NCBI GenBank assembly: GCA_913031395.1
Contig: CAJWDT010000010.1
Span: 1 to 32,336, forward strand
Origin: an uncultured Gammaproteobacteria bacterium
GTDB lineage: Bacteria; Pseudomonadota; Gammaproteobacteria; Magnimaribacterales; Magnimaribacteraceae
DNA: 32,336 nt
Direction of reading: 5' to 3'
The position numbers and the translations under genes are program-made. Of the stretch, positions 1 through 7,545 are shown piece after piece; positions within the stretch are counted from its first letter, which is position 1, and each line of letters starts with the position of its first letter. Below the pieces are notes generated by a model. It did not search any database. It saw nothing but the letters and a program-made list of their open reading frames with translations, and was not told the DNA's origin.

Positions 1-1723
1 CGTCATCATGATCGTCATGACCATCAAGCTCATCTTGAAGAGTGATGTAGTTATCTACATCATTTACATAGAAGCTTGCGTTAGCAAAGAAATCACCGCT
101 TTCATAGTTAAATGTAATATCAAAATTATTTGAGGTTTCACTTTTTAAATTAGGGTTTCCTGTCTCAAGCCTTCCAGTTGCCAAATGAGGACCATTCATA
201 AAGAGCTCGACAACTGAAGGTAACCTCTCAACACTCGCAATACCTATTGTTACATCTAAAGTTTCGCTGAGATCTCTGCCTATATTCAATGCAAAGCTAT
301 TTGTATCATCGTCTATGCTATAACTGTCGATATCATTATGTTCCGCATCTTTGATGCTTCCTGTTCTTTCTATTTGATCTATTCTAAACCCCGCATCAAG
401 ATAAAACATGTCTAGATCAGCACTCAAATAATAACCAATAGTAAATTCTTCATTATTGGCCGGTTCCATGAATTTTTCTTCACCAATAATAGAAGTATCT
501 TCATCTACAAAGTTCAATGCTATTTTTTGTATCAAATTGTCATTTGATATATCAAATATAGCTCCATACTCAGTAGCGTCATTTGAAAATACTGTTGGCT
601 CATGCTCTTCTTCATCGGCATGATCATCGTGACCTTCCTCTTCTGCATGGGCTTCAATTAAAGAATAGTCTGTATCTCTATAAGTATAAGAAACTGAATT
701 AATTAAGTTACCGTTTAGATTGTATAGACCTTTAATCGTGAAACTTTCTTGATCAGTTGTTGAAAAGATTCTTTCGCCTTCATGCTCATCGTGATCATCA
801 TCTCCATGCTCATCTCCATGATCGTCATCGTGATCATCGTCTCCATGCTCATCTCCATGATCGTCATCATGATCGTCGTGACCTTCCTCATCTGAATGCT
901 CACCATGGTAAGGAATTCCGTACATACTTTCATGATTATCAACCGAAATTCCAAAGTATCCCCATTCTCCAGCTCTAGAAATACCGAATTTAGTAGATTC
1001 TATTTCAAGATCTGAATTTTCTAGGTAAGAAAGCTCTTCTTCTCCTTCATGCTCATCATGCCCTTCATGATCTTCATCATGCATTACCGCATCATCAGGA
1101 ATATCAAAATTGCCAAATTCAGACTTCTTATAACCAACATTAACATTGAAGCCGTTTAAGTTGTCTTTGAAGTTAAAGTACTGAGAATCGCCATCATTAA
1201 CAGATTGTGTTTCGAGCCCTGCAATAAATTCTTGTGTAGTAAAATCTTCTGGGGCTATGCAATTATCGACAACATTGATAATCCCACCACTTGTTCCGTT
1301 GGCATAAAGTAAAGACGAAGGGCCTTTTACTATCTCTACTTGCTGCAAATCGTTTAAATCAATATCGTTTAAATGATCAGCTCCAAGACCGGACACGTCC
1401 CTGTTTACCATTCCATTTTTGAGTATTTTTACCCTTGGTCCGGACATTCCTCTAATAATAGGTTGTCCTACAGCAGCGCCATAATCGGCTATAGAAACAC
1501 CTAAATAACTATCTACTGCTTCACCTAAAGTAGTAGTGGCGTTATCTTCTATTTCATCGCCATCTATGACATATAGCGGGTTTAGAATCCTGCTGGGATT
1601 TAATATAGATGATGTTACAACAATCTCATCTGCATCACTTGAATTCTGATCAGAGGATTCATCAGCGTTTATTTGCGTAATAGTTAAACTCATCGCCATG
1701 AGTGCATAAAAGTAAACTTTCAT
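1..1723 (-). CDS. ZnuD-like TonB-dependent outer-membrane receptor, His/Asp-rich (partial, 3' end outside window)
   Basis: The frame is open from the ATG at 1723 to the window edge (574 codons visible). Seen: an export signal of about 20 residues ending in INA; a TonB-box-like DEIVVTSS just after it; a plug domain with GVSIADYG, QPIIRGMSGPRV and VEIVKGPSSLLYANGTSGG; then beta-barrel sequence with patterns such as NFDITFNYESGDFFANASFY. Four acidic His-rich segments stand out at about residues 215-231, 275-320, 358-376 and 565 to the edge (for example EGHDDH, DDDHGDEHG). Known: the plug resembles ZnuD-type zinc receptors, which also carry His-rich loops and use TonB energy to import metal across the outer membrane. 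Inferred: uptake of zinc or another transition metal such as copper. An AGGAG at 1729-1733, five bases from the ATG, fixes the start. The full gene would usually be about 700-780 codons. Family certain; substrate not. Confidence 0.9.
   Translation of the reverse strand, partial: MKVYFYALMAMSLTITQINADESSDQNSSDADEIVVTSSILNPSRILNPLYVIDGDEIEDNATTTLGEAVDSYLGVSIADYGAAVGQPIIRGMSGPRVKILKNGMVNRDVSGLGADHLNDIDLNDLQQVEIVKGPSSLLYANGTSGGIINVVDNCIAPEDFTTQEFIAGLETQSVNDGDSQYFNFKDNLNGFNVNVGYKKSEFGNFDIPDDAVMHDEDHEGHDEHEGEEELSYLENSDLEIESTKFGISRAGEWGYFGISVDNHESMYGIPYHGEHSDEEGHDDHDDDHGDEHGDDDHDDDHGDEHGDDDHDEHEGERIFSTTDQESFTIKGLYNLNGNLINSVSYTYRDTDYSLIEAHAEEEGHDDHADEEEHEPTVFSNDATEYGAIFDISNDNLIQKIALNFVDEDTSIIGEEKFMEPANNEEFTIGYYLSADLDMFYLDAGFRIDQIERTGSIKDAEHNDIDSYSIDDDTNSFALNIGRDLSETLDVTIGIASVERLPSVVELFMNGPHLATGRLETGNPNLKSETSNNFDITFNYESGDFFANASFYVNDVDNYITLQDELDGHDDHDD
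793..870. repeat. 39-bp tandem duplication encoding a His/Asp-rich 13-mer
   Basis: Two adjacent 39-base units (793-831 and 832-870) differ only at about two positions. In the receptor frame each encodes DDDHGDEHGDDDH, so the duplication keeps frame and lengthens a probable extracellular metal-binding loop. Shorter relatives of the unit (encoding EGHDDH) recur near 15 and 625. Confidence 0.9.
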
Positions 1724-1763
1724 GTTTTCTCCTAAATTTAAATTAAAAAAGTTTTAAGTAAAT

Positions 1764-2048
1764 TTAAGAGTTAGGTGGTGCCCTCGCACTGAAGCCCTTA
1801 GAGAAAACGGAAAGAATTTTTTCCTCTTGGCTAGATAAAGTTATTGAATTTAGCGCATAAGACTCTAAAAAGTAATGATCGTATGCTTTTAATTGTTCAC
1901 CCTCACAAAGCTGACATTCAATAACTTCGTGATGAATATCACCTTCTTCTAGAGAGTGAAGAATAGGATCAGCTGACAGACCTACTACAAAGAATAGGCT
2001 AAGTATTAATGCAAACTTATGTTTAGTAATCAGCATAGAACTGAGCAT
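1764..2048 (-). CDS. Small exported CxxC/His protein, possible zinc-chaperone-like partner of the receptor
   Basis: 94 codons (a start at the Met5 ATG, 2036, is also possible). Seen: a hydrophobic N-terminal signal (about residues 12-25), then a short polar protein with His31, His39, His40 and a Cys45-x-x-Cys48 pair in IECQLCEG, and a C-terminal SARAPP. No enzyme domain is visible. Known: small secreted proteins with a C-x-x-C core and a terminal RAPP/RGPP-like end (DUF2946-like; some annotated as zinc chaperones) often lie beside ZnuD-like receptor genes. Inferred: a periplasmic or membrane-anchored metal-binding accessory of the receptor, whose gene begins 40 bases downstream. It lies 6 bases after SCO1 on the same strand, so co-transcription with the oxidase assembly genes is likely. 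I cannot prove the family from sequence alone. Confidence 0.6.
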   Translation of the reverse strand: MLSSMLITKHKFALILSLFFVVGLSADPILHSLEEGDIHHEVIECQLCEGEQLKAYDHYFLESYALNSITLSSQEEKILSVFSKGFSARAPPNS

Positions 2049-2054
2049 ATTAGA

Positions 2055-2681
2055 CTAATTAAGAAGGGAGGCAAGTGCTTTGGATATTTTATTAGTATCA
2101 TGAGGTGCCCTAAAAAAACCTGCATATTGTGCTTCTGGATTAATGACAACAAGGCTACCAGAGTGGTCTACAGTGTAATTAGGCTCTTTACTATTAACTA
2201 CTGGGAAAAATGGGGCATTGACCTGAGTTGAAAACTTATATATTTGATCAATCTCTCCAGTTAAGCCCTGAAATTCATCATCAAAATTATTTAGATAAAT
2301 TCTAAGATTTTCAGGTTTATCTCTATCTGGATCTACAGACACGAGGAAGACCCTCATTTTATTTGAATTCTCTGACAAAGCTTCTTTCACATCTGATAAT
2401 TGTTTCATGGTTAAAGGGCATATGTCTGGGCAGTAAGTAAAGCCAAAAAATAAGATATTCCATTTCCCTTTGAATTGATCTGGAAGAAATTCATTCCCTC
2501 TATCATCTATTAAATTAAAGTCTGCTAACTGCCTTGGAGGATCAATGAAATATGCTCCGAGTGTTTTGTATTCATCCAAGGTCAATTCTCTCGGTGTATA
2601 AAATCTAGATAAGAATAAAGCTAAAATCAGGGCTATAAAGCCTAAGCAGGTTGCGACTGTTATAAAAATGCCTTTATTCAT
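2055..2681 (-). CDS. SCO1/SenC copper chaperone for cytochrome c oxidase
   Basis: 208 residues from the ATG at 2681. Seen: an N-terminal membrane anchor (about 5-25), then a thioredoxin-like domain with FGFTYCPDICP, giving the Cys84-x3-Cys88 copper motif, DPDRD around 118-122, and the distal ligand His173 in VDHSGS. Known: SCO proteins bind Cu through two Cys and one His and help load the CuA centre of oxidase subunit II in the periplasm. The start was chosen because its ATG overlaps the TGA of the heme O synthase gene (ATGA). A longer open frame reaching 2885 runs back inside that gene and lacks family similarity. Last oxidase gene before the metal-receptor module. Confidence 0.95.
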   Translation of the reverse strand: MNKGIFITVATCLGFIALILALFLSRFYTPRELTLDEYKTLGAYFIDPPRQLADFNLIDDRGNEFLPDQFKGKWNILFFGFTYCPDICPLTMKQLSDVKEALSENSNKMRVFLVSVDPDRDKPENLRIYLNNFDDEFQGLTGEIDQIYKFSTQVNAPFFPVVNSKEPNYTVDHSGSLVVINPEAQYAGFFRAPHDTNKISKALASLLN

Positions 2682-3553
2682 AAATAGATAAAATGATCTA
2701 TAAGCATCGCGCCGAACAGAGCGGCTAAATAAATTATCGAATATGCAAAAGTTGGCATAGCCAGCGCATTCGTTTCGTCTTTTAAAAGCCTGTAAGAGTA
2801 AATCAGAAATATACTCCCCAAAATTAAAGCTGAGATGAGATAAATCTCTCCGAACATCTGGACTGCATAAGGTAGCAGTGTGCATGCCAATAAAAGGAAA
2901 GTATAAAGAAGAATATGTTGCTTGGTAAATGGAACTCCTTTCTGAACAGGCAGCATTGGAACTTCGGCATCTGCATAATCTTCAACCCTGTGAACAGCCA
3001 AGGCCCAGAAATGTGGTGGCGTCCAAACCATAATGATCAATACTAGCAATAGGGCATTAGGTTCAATTGTATTAGTAATGGCTGTCCACCCAAGAAGCGG
3101 TGGCATAGCACCTGCAAGCCCGCCTATAACTATATTTTGACTCGTCATGTACTTCAAATATTTAGTATAGATAAATCCATAAAATATGAAGGTTAAGGTG
3201 GTAAGTAGCCAAGTTAGGAAATTGGTATAGAACAAGAGCATCCAAGATCCAGATAAATAGAGAATTATCGAAAAGATTATTGCCTGCCTATCCGATATTT
3301 TTCCTACCACTAGAGGCCTTTCAGAAGTTCGATTCATCTTAGAGTCTATCTTCTGATCGAAAAAATGATTAATAACAGCTGAAGATGCTGCTAAAAAACT
3401 TATACCAATCAATCCAAAGAAAAACACTTGCACAGGTGGAGTAAAGTCTGATCCTATTAGCATTCCACTAGCACAAGAAACAAATAACAACGCCTGGACT
3501 CCGGGCTTTGTTAGCTCGAGATAACCTCTCCAATTAGATAGTATCGATATCAT
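2678..3553 (-). CDS. ctaB: Protoheme IX farnesyltransferase (heme O synthase)
   Basis: 291 residues, an integral membrane prenyltransferase of the UbiA superfamily that adds a farnesyl group to heme B to make heme O. Seen: first aspartate motif NHFFDQKIDSKMNRT (Asn62, Asp66, Asp70) followed by RPLV, second motif VEDYADAEVPM (Asp192, Asp195), about eight or nine hydrophobic helices, and the PPHFWALA segment (179-186). Length is normal for the family. It lies 3 bases after heme A synthase, which uses its product, and overlaps the SCO1 start by 4 bases. Also known as cyoE in quinol-oxidase operons; the cox neighbours favour ctaB. Confidence 0.97.
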   Translation of the reverse strand: MISILSNWRGYLELTKPGVQALLFVSCASGMLIGSDFTPPVQVFFFGLIGISFLAASSAVINHFFDQKIDSKMNRTSERPLVVGKISDRQAIIFSIILYLSGSWMLLFYTNFLTWLLTTLTFIFYGFIYTKYLKYMTSQNIVIGGLAGAMPPLLGWTAITNTIEPNALLLVLIIMVWTPPHFWALAVHRVEDYADAEVPMLPVQKGVPFTKQHILLYTFLLLACTLLPYAVQMFGEIYLISALILGSIFLIYSYRLLKDETNALAMPTFAYSIIYLAALFGAMLIDHFIYL

Positions 3554-3556
3554 ATA

Positions 3557-4534
3557 TTAATGTTCTCTTAACCTTAGAACACCTAAATAAGTAATCAATA
3601 ATAACCCACCTAAATTGTGACCTACAGCAATTAATAAAGGCAATGCAAAAATCACATTAGAGATTCCTAATAAAACCTGCAATGTCAAAAAGGCTATAAG
3701 TCCATATGCCAAATTTTTAAAATTTCTTTTATATAGGTGAAAACTGAAAATTAATAAAAACAAAGTTACCACTACAGCACCGAACCTATGTGTTAAATGA
3801 ATCGCAACTCTAGATTCATGATCTAATTGACCGCCAAGATAATTTGGGCCAATACTCTGAAAGAAATTGAATCCTTCTTTGAAGTTGGCTTCTGGGAGCA
3901 ACTGTCCCTGACACAAAGGCAAATCAGTGCATGAATAAGAGGCATAATTTGTACTTGTCCACGCGCCTAAGAATATTTGAATTGCGACTAAAATAATTGA
4001 TACATTGAATAGCTTCTTCGTCGATGCCTCGAACTTCCATTGACTTCTTTCTTGGATTAAATCTTTAGTTCTGAAATATAAGAGCCAGACAAGAGCAGTC
4101 GTCAAAAAACCTGACATAAGATGTGTAGTGACGACTTGAGGCCAAAGCTTAAGACTGACAGTTAAATAACCGAATGTGCCTTGCATAATTACCCAAACCA
4201 ATAAAAAGTAACTTAATTTTTTTATATTTGATGGAACCTCTTTGTGTTTAAAGGCCAAGAAGGCCATGCATACTATGAAAAATCCAAGAGCGGCAGCAAA
4301 ATACCTATGTACAACCTCAGGAATAGCTTTAGCAACTTCATAGGGTGTCTCAGGAAATTTTGAATTAGCTATATTTATTTCTTCTGGACTGACAGGTATC
4401 GTTACAAATCCATAGCATCCAGGCCAATCAGGGCATCCTAAACCTGCATCAGCTAATCTAGTCCATGCTCCAAGAGCAACCACTACGAATCCAAGAATAC
4501 CAGACCAAAGGGAAAGAGTTTTTATGCGTTCCAT
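3557..4534 (-). CDS. ctaA: Heme A synthase (CtaA/COX15)
   Basis: 325 residues, about eight membrane helices. The enzyme oxidises the C8 methyl of heme O to the formyl of heme A for the oxidase. Seen: the four expected heme-ligand histidines at about His76 (EVVHRYFAA), His138 (TTHLMSG), His249 (HLTHRFGA) and His306 (VGHNLGG). There are two cysteine pairs in non-membrane loops, Cys34/Cys40 (GLGCPDWPGC) and Cys202/Cys208 (SCTDLPLC), as in the cysteine-pair class of CtaA. Two bases separate it from the CxxxC protein gene upstream and three from ctaB downstream, so it belongs to the same unit. Confidence 0.96.
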   Translation of the reverse strand: MERIKTLSLWSGILGFVVVALGAWTRLADAGLGCPDWPGCYGFVTIPVSPEEINIANSKFPETPYEVAKAIPEVVHRYFAAALGFFIVCMAFLAFKHKEVPSNIKKLSYFLLVWVIMQGTFGYLTVSLKLWPQVVTTHLMSGFLTTALVWLLYFRTKDLIQERSQWKFEASTKKLFNVSIILVAIQIFLGAWTSTNYASYSCTDLPLCQGQLLPEANFKEGFNFFQSIGPNYLGGQLDHESRVAIHLTHRFGAVVVTLFLLIFSFHLYKRNFKNLAYGLIAFLTLQVLLGISNVIFALPLLIAVGHNLGGLLLITYLGVLRLREH

Positions 4535-4536
4535 GC

Positions 4537-5121
4537 CTATCCTATTTTTGAGTTTTGAAGAACTTTTTTAATATCTTGTAACAGTTCACCACTAGGAAGG
4601 GTTGAATCATAGATGAGTATTCCATTACCTAGAGGATCAAACAAAATATAAGGGGAGTCCTTTAATTTATTAGAAATAGACGACGGAACTAAATCTGAAT
4701 TAATTTTTCCTGTGTTAAGAAGCGGGTATTCCTCTTCAATTTTTATAATAGATTCTTCAGATAAATTATTTTTATCTATATTGATGAGGTACCTGACTAC
4801 TCTATCGCTATTCTTTGCCAATCGTATGTTAATTTGTCTGGAGGAGTACAAGGTATCCCAACATTTTTCTTCACAATCTCCAGAAACAAACTGAACAATT
4901 GACCACTTGCCAGGATATTCATCTACTAATGGGCCGGATTCTACTTTCAGTTTTAAGTCACTAAGCTGGATAGGTTCAGATAATAAAGTTCCTTTGTTAA
5001 CAGTTCCTTCAGGTGTATATCCGCTATAGAACATGGCCGAACTAGATAATAAAACTATTATTGGAGTTAAAAATATTAAAGAAGCTATTATTCTTCCAGA
5101 ATTTTGTTTACTTATTTTCAT
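4537..5121 (-). CDS. Membrane-anchored CxxxC protein of the cox cluster, function unknown
   Basis: 194 residues. Seen: one N-terminal membrane helix (about 11-30), then a soluble domain of likely thioredoxin-like shape with WSIVQFVSGDCEEKCWDTLY, giving Cys83-x3-Cys87, the same spacing as the SCO copper motif. I see no obvious equivalent of the SCO distal His. Known: a poorly studied protein of this size and motif sits between SURF1 and ctaA in many gammaproteobacterial cox clusters. Inferred: a role in CuA loading or cysteine reduction during oxidase assembly. An AGGA at 5128-5131, six bases from the ATG at 5121, decides the start; a TTG two codons earlier (5127) overlaps the SURF1 stop and is less likely. 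Confidence 0.75.
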   Translation of the reverse strand: MKISKQNSGRIIASLIFLTPIIVLLSSSAMFYSGYTPEGTVNKGTLLSEPIQLSDLKLKVESGPLVDEYPGKWSIVQFVSGDCEEKCWDTLYSSRQINIRLAKNSDRVVRYLINIDKNNLSEESIIKIEEEYPLLNTGKINSDLVPSSISNKLKDSPYILFDPLGNGILIYDSTLPSGELLQDIKKVLQNSKIG

Positions 5122-5123
5122 GA

Positions 5124-5822
5124 TCAATCCTTTTTAAATCCGTAATAGAAAAATGAACAAATTAAAACTATTGCTAATCCAAACCATTGGAGGGCATATC
5201 CGTAATGCCTTGAGGGTTTTAAGTCAACAGGCTTCCAAATTGGTTCGAGAGCTCCGCTTGAACCTGCAGACAATTGAATAACAGAATTATTTATATTCGA
5301 ACCTAAATCTTTCTTGGCAGCTTCGTAATCAATTTGCTGAACTAGTTTTGGCCAAGTATCTACGTAACTCTCGTCTACTAAATTAAGCCCAAATCTGGTG
5401 AATGGAGAGAGAAGACCCTGAATAGAAATGCCTTTTTCTTTTAACAGAATATCTTCATCATAATTAAAACCTTCTTTGGATATCCAACCCCTGTTAATTA
5501 AAAATACGCTATTTTCGGAGGTTTCAAATGTTGTAAAAACCTCATATCCTGCCTCTTGTCTGTAAAGTCTATTATCCAGAAGATAAGACTCTTGGCCAAA
5601 TTCTCCATAGAGATTAACGGTTCTATATTTAAGATTATCCTCATTCATTACAGACATTTCTTTTTCATTGATCACAGGCAAAGATTTATTCATATAGTGT
5701 TTTTCAACAATATCAGTCTTATCAATGCCCCTGCTTACTTGCCACGAGCCTAGGAAGATTAAAATAGGAAAGAAAAACATGACAAAAATGGTCATTGGCT
5801 TTCCCGGACGAAATTTACTCAT
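5124..5822 (-). CDS. SURF1-family cytochrome c oxidase assembly protein
   Basis: 232 residues. Seen: SURF1 layout with one helix at each end (about 10-28 and 207-227) around a periplasmic domain. Conserved segments include LGSWQVSRG near the first helix, LLDNRLYRQEAGYEVFT, and INRGWI. Near the second helix is SRHYGYALQWFGLA, the typical RHxxYAxQWF signature. Known: SURF1 helps insert heme A into oxidase subunit I. It is the first minus-strand gene after the inverted small gene at 5866-6063 and needs its own promoter or read-through; a symmetric -10-like element lies about 20 bases upstream. Confidence 0.93.
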   Translation of the reverse strand: MSKFRPGKPMTIFVMFFFPILIFLGSWQVSRGIDKTDIVEKHYMNKSLPVINEKEMSVMNEDNLKYRTVNLYGEFGQESYLLDNRLYRQEAGYEVFTTFETSENSVFLINRGWISKEGFNYDEDILLKEKGISIQGLLSPFTRFGLNLVDESYVDTWPKLVQQIDYEAAKKDLGSNINNSVIQLSAGSSGALEPIWKPVDLKPSRHYGYALQWFGLAIVLICSFFYYGFKKD

Positions 5823-5842
5823 ATTTTTTTTATTAACCTAAG

Positions 5843-5850
5843 TGTATACT
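5843..5850. promoter_or_regulatory. Candidate shared divergent -10 element (SURF1 / two-helix protein)
   Basis: The octamer TGTATACT contains the palindrome GTATAC and reads TATACT rightwards and TATACA leftwards. It sits in the 43-base gap between the divergent starts at 5822 and 5866, 20 and 15 bases from them. I see no good -35 hexamer on either side, so this is a candidate only. The identical octamer occurs in the purE/def gap. Confidence 0.4.
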
Positions 5851-5865
5851 GCTCATCCTTTCAAG

Positions 5866-6063
5866 ATGATCAAATACTTTATAATTTTCCTAATCGTAGC
5901 TATGTTTATTAGTCTTTTTAGGGGCGCCTTTTTCCTAATTAAAGACGGCGGCTCATCTAAAAGAACCGTTCATAGCTTGGGCGTCAGAGTTTCTATTGCG
6001 ATCGTTCTCTTTATAACTCTAGTTTATGGTTTTGTTACTGGGCAAATTGGCCCAGGAGTTTAA
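5866..6063 (+). CDS. Small two-helix membrane protein (DUF2909-like twin transmembrane protein)
   Basis: 65 residues. Seen: helix 1 about residues 4-26, a short basic loop (KDGGSSKRTVHSLGVR), helix 2 about 42-58, and a GQIGPGV tail. This layout fits the small twin-transmembrane family commonly found beside coxC and SURF1 in gammaproteobacteria; its function is unknown, and an assembly role is only guilt by association. It is the only plus-strand gene in the cox locus, placed tail to tail with coxC (6-base gap). The ATG at 5866 was chosen; a GTG at 5842 would add eight polar residues and lie inside the likely promoter. Confidence 0.75.
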   Translation: MIKYFIIFLIVAMFISLFRGAFFLIKDGGSSKRTVHSLGVRVSIAIVLFITLVYGFVTGQIGPGV

Positions 6064-6069
6064 ACTTAA

Positions 6070-6984
6070 TTACATTACGTATACAAAAGCAACTAAGCAG
6101 ACCCAGACAACGTCAACAAAGTGCCAGTACCATGATCCGGCTTCAAAACCAAAATGATCATCTGCAGAAAAGTGTCCTTTAAGGCTTCTAAAAAGCATTA
6201 TCGTAAGAATAATCGCACCTAAGCAAACATGGAATCCGTGAAAACCTGTTAGCATAAAAAATGTGGTTCCATAAATACCCGTATTTAGGGTCAAGCCATA
6301 ATGCGTATAAGCCTCGTAATACTCCACCCCTTGAACAACAACGAACATATAACCAAGAATTAAAGTAATACCCAACCAAAGATTGAACTGCTTTCTGTTT
6401 CCGTTTTTAAGACCTAAGTGCGCTATATGGACCGTTAAACTTGAAGTTAGTAACAATACTGTATTCCATAAAGGCAACCAGCCTAAAACTCCACCTAAGC
6501 CACCAGACGCGTAGGCTGTAGCTAATGACATATCTTTTTCAGGTCCAGTAAAAACTGCCTGATCAGGTGTTACCATTAGAGGCCAAGTAGCCTCGAAACC
6601 TGGCCAAAGCATATTAGCAAGACCTTTTTCGCCTTCGCCACCAAGCCACGGAACTGCAAAATTTCTTATGTATGCCAGTGCAAAAAAGAAAGCAAAGAAA
6701 AACATTACTTCTGAGAAAATAAACCAAGCCATGCCATATACATATGAATCTTTAAGCATAGGATTGTTCAATCCTGCCTGATTTTCTTGAATAACTTGCT
6801 TGAACCAAAAGTACATTGTGGTCCACATCATGATGAATGAAGCAATTAAGATAAGGTAAGAGTTAGATTCTTTTCCCATATCTATAACTGTATTAGCAGC
6901 ACCAATTATGAAAACCAACATTGTGATTGCCATAGCGAATGGCAATTTACTTGACTCTGGAACGTAATAGGCTTGTTGTGACAT
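6070..6984 (-). CDS. coxC: Cytochrome c oxidase subunit III
   Basis: 304 residues, about seven helices. Seen: typical subunit III signatures, including WFIFSEVMFFFAFFFALAY in the middle, HLGLKNGNR, a GFHGFHVCLGAI helix and a C-terminal SWYWHFVDVVWVCLVAFVY ending. A hydrophilic insert (about 115-155, with WLGGEGEKG and TGPEKDMS) lies after the helix with the conserved glutamate, common in proteobacterial subunit III. Known: it stabilises the catalytic core and proton uptake in heme-copper oxidases. A strong purine run GGGGAG lies just before the ATG. It follows Cox11 by 11 bases. Confidence 0.97.
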   Translation of the reverse strand: MSQQAYYVPESSKLPFAMAITMLVFIIGAANTVIDMGKESNSYLILIASFIMMWTTMYFWFKQVIQENQAGLNNPMLKDSYVYGMAWFIFSEVMFFFAFFFALAYIRNFAVPWLGGEGEKGLANMLWPGFEATWPLMVTPDQAVFTGPEKDMSLATAYASGGLGGVLGWLPLWNTVLLLTSSLTVHIAHLGLKNGNRKQFNLWLGITLILGYMFVVVQGVEYYEAYTHYGLTLNTGIYGTTFFMLTGFHGFHVCLGAIILTIMLFRSLKGHFSADDHFGFEAGSWYWHFVDVVWVCLVAFVYVM

Positions 6985-6995
6985 TTTCTCCCCTC

Positions 6996-7544
6996 TTATA
7001 ATTTAGCTAATTCTTCTTTTGGTTGCACTCTGTCCGTAATATCAAACAAAGTATACCCAAGACTCAAAGATCCAATCTCTTTTGGAAGTGCTGGATCAAC
7101 TATGAATCTAACGGGCAGCTCTATACTCTCTCCTGCTGCCAATACTTGTCTCTCAAAACAAAAACATTCAGTTTTATGGAAATATTCCGCCCCCCTTCCA
7201 GGTGAGACACTAGGAATAACTTGGCCTACCATTTCCTTATTTGTTGGATTATAAAAAACAAAGTTTGCTTCATACTGATTACCGGTAATGACCCTCATTT
7301 GAGATTTCTCTGAATCAAACTTCCATGGCATTGACTCATTATTGTGTGTCATAAATTGAACCAACAATTCTCTTTGTTCGGTTATTGCCAGTGATTCTTT
7401 GCTTAATGAACTTGGACCAGTAACCTTTCCATTTAATCCGGTAATTTCACAAAACACGTCGTACATTGGAACAAGCAACCACCCAAAAGCGAACATACCG
7501 ACAACGATGCCCGTTAAATTTCTTAATGTTTTCTTTGCTTCCAA
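6996..7544 (-). CDS. ctaG: Cytochrome c oxidase assembly protein CtaG/Cox11 (CuB insertion)
   Basis: 182 residues. Seen: an N-terminal membrane helix (about 8-30) with Cys32 just after it, and a periplasmic Ig-like domain containing the copper motif ECFCFERQ (Cys127, Cys129). Also present are YFHKTECF, FIVDP and YTLFDIT, all hallmarks of Cox11. Known: Cox11 delivers copper to the CuB site of subunit I. The start is a TTG one base after the coxA stop; the next in-frame Met would cut into the membrane helix. This is the Cox11-type CtaG, not the unrelated Bacillus CtaG. Confidence 0.95.
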   Translation of the reverse strand: MEAKKTLRNLTGIVVGMFAFGWLLVPMYDVFCEITGLNGKVTGPSSLSKESLAITEQRELLVQFMTHNNESMPWKFDSEKSQMRVITGNQYEANFVFYNPTNKEMVGQVIPSVSPGRGAEYFHKTECFCFERQVLAAGESIELPVRFIVDPALPKEIGSLSLGYTLFDITDRVQPKEELAKL

Positions 7545-7545
7545 A

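Noticed and set aside
78-83. PlsC-family enzyme (19478-20173) inactive because its motif is H-x4-E and not H-x4-D (residues 78-83)
   Set aside because: The NHQxxWE form is usual for this origin-linked subfamily, and FPEGTR is intact, so it is probably active. Positions here are residue numbers.
757-978. Opposite-strand open frame rich in His and Arg across the receptor repeat
   Set aside because: It is the antisense reading of the His/Asp repeat; it has no start context or family signature and lies within a receptor gene that is clearly coding on the minus strand.
1724-1763. Zur-type operator upstream of the receptor
   Set aside because: The 40-base gap is AT-rich but lacks the expected long palindrome; nothing beyond the ribosome binding site is supported.
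2682-2885. N-terminal extension of SCO1 by 68 residues
   Set aside because: The extension lies inside ctaB, has no SCO similarity, and the ATG at 2681 gives a normal membrane anchor plus ATGA overlap.
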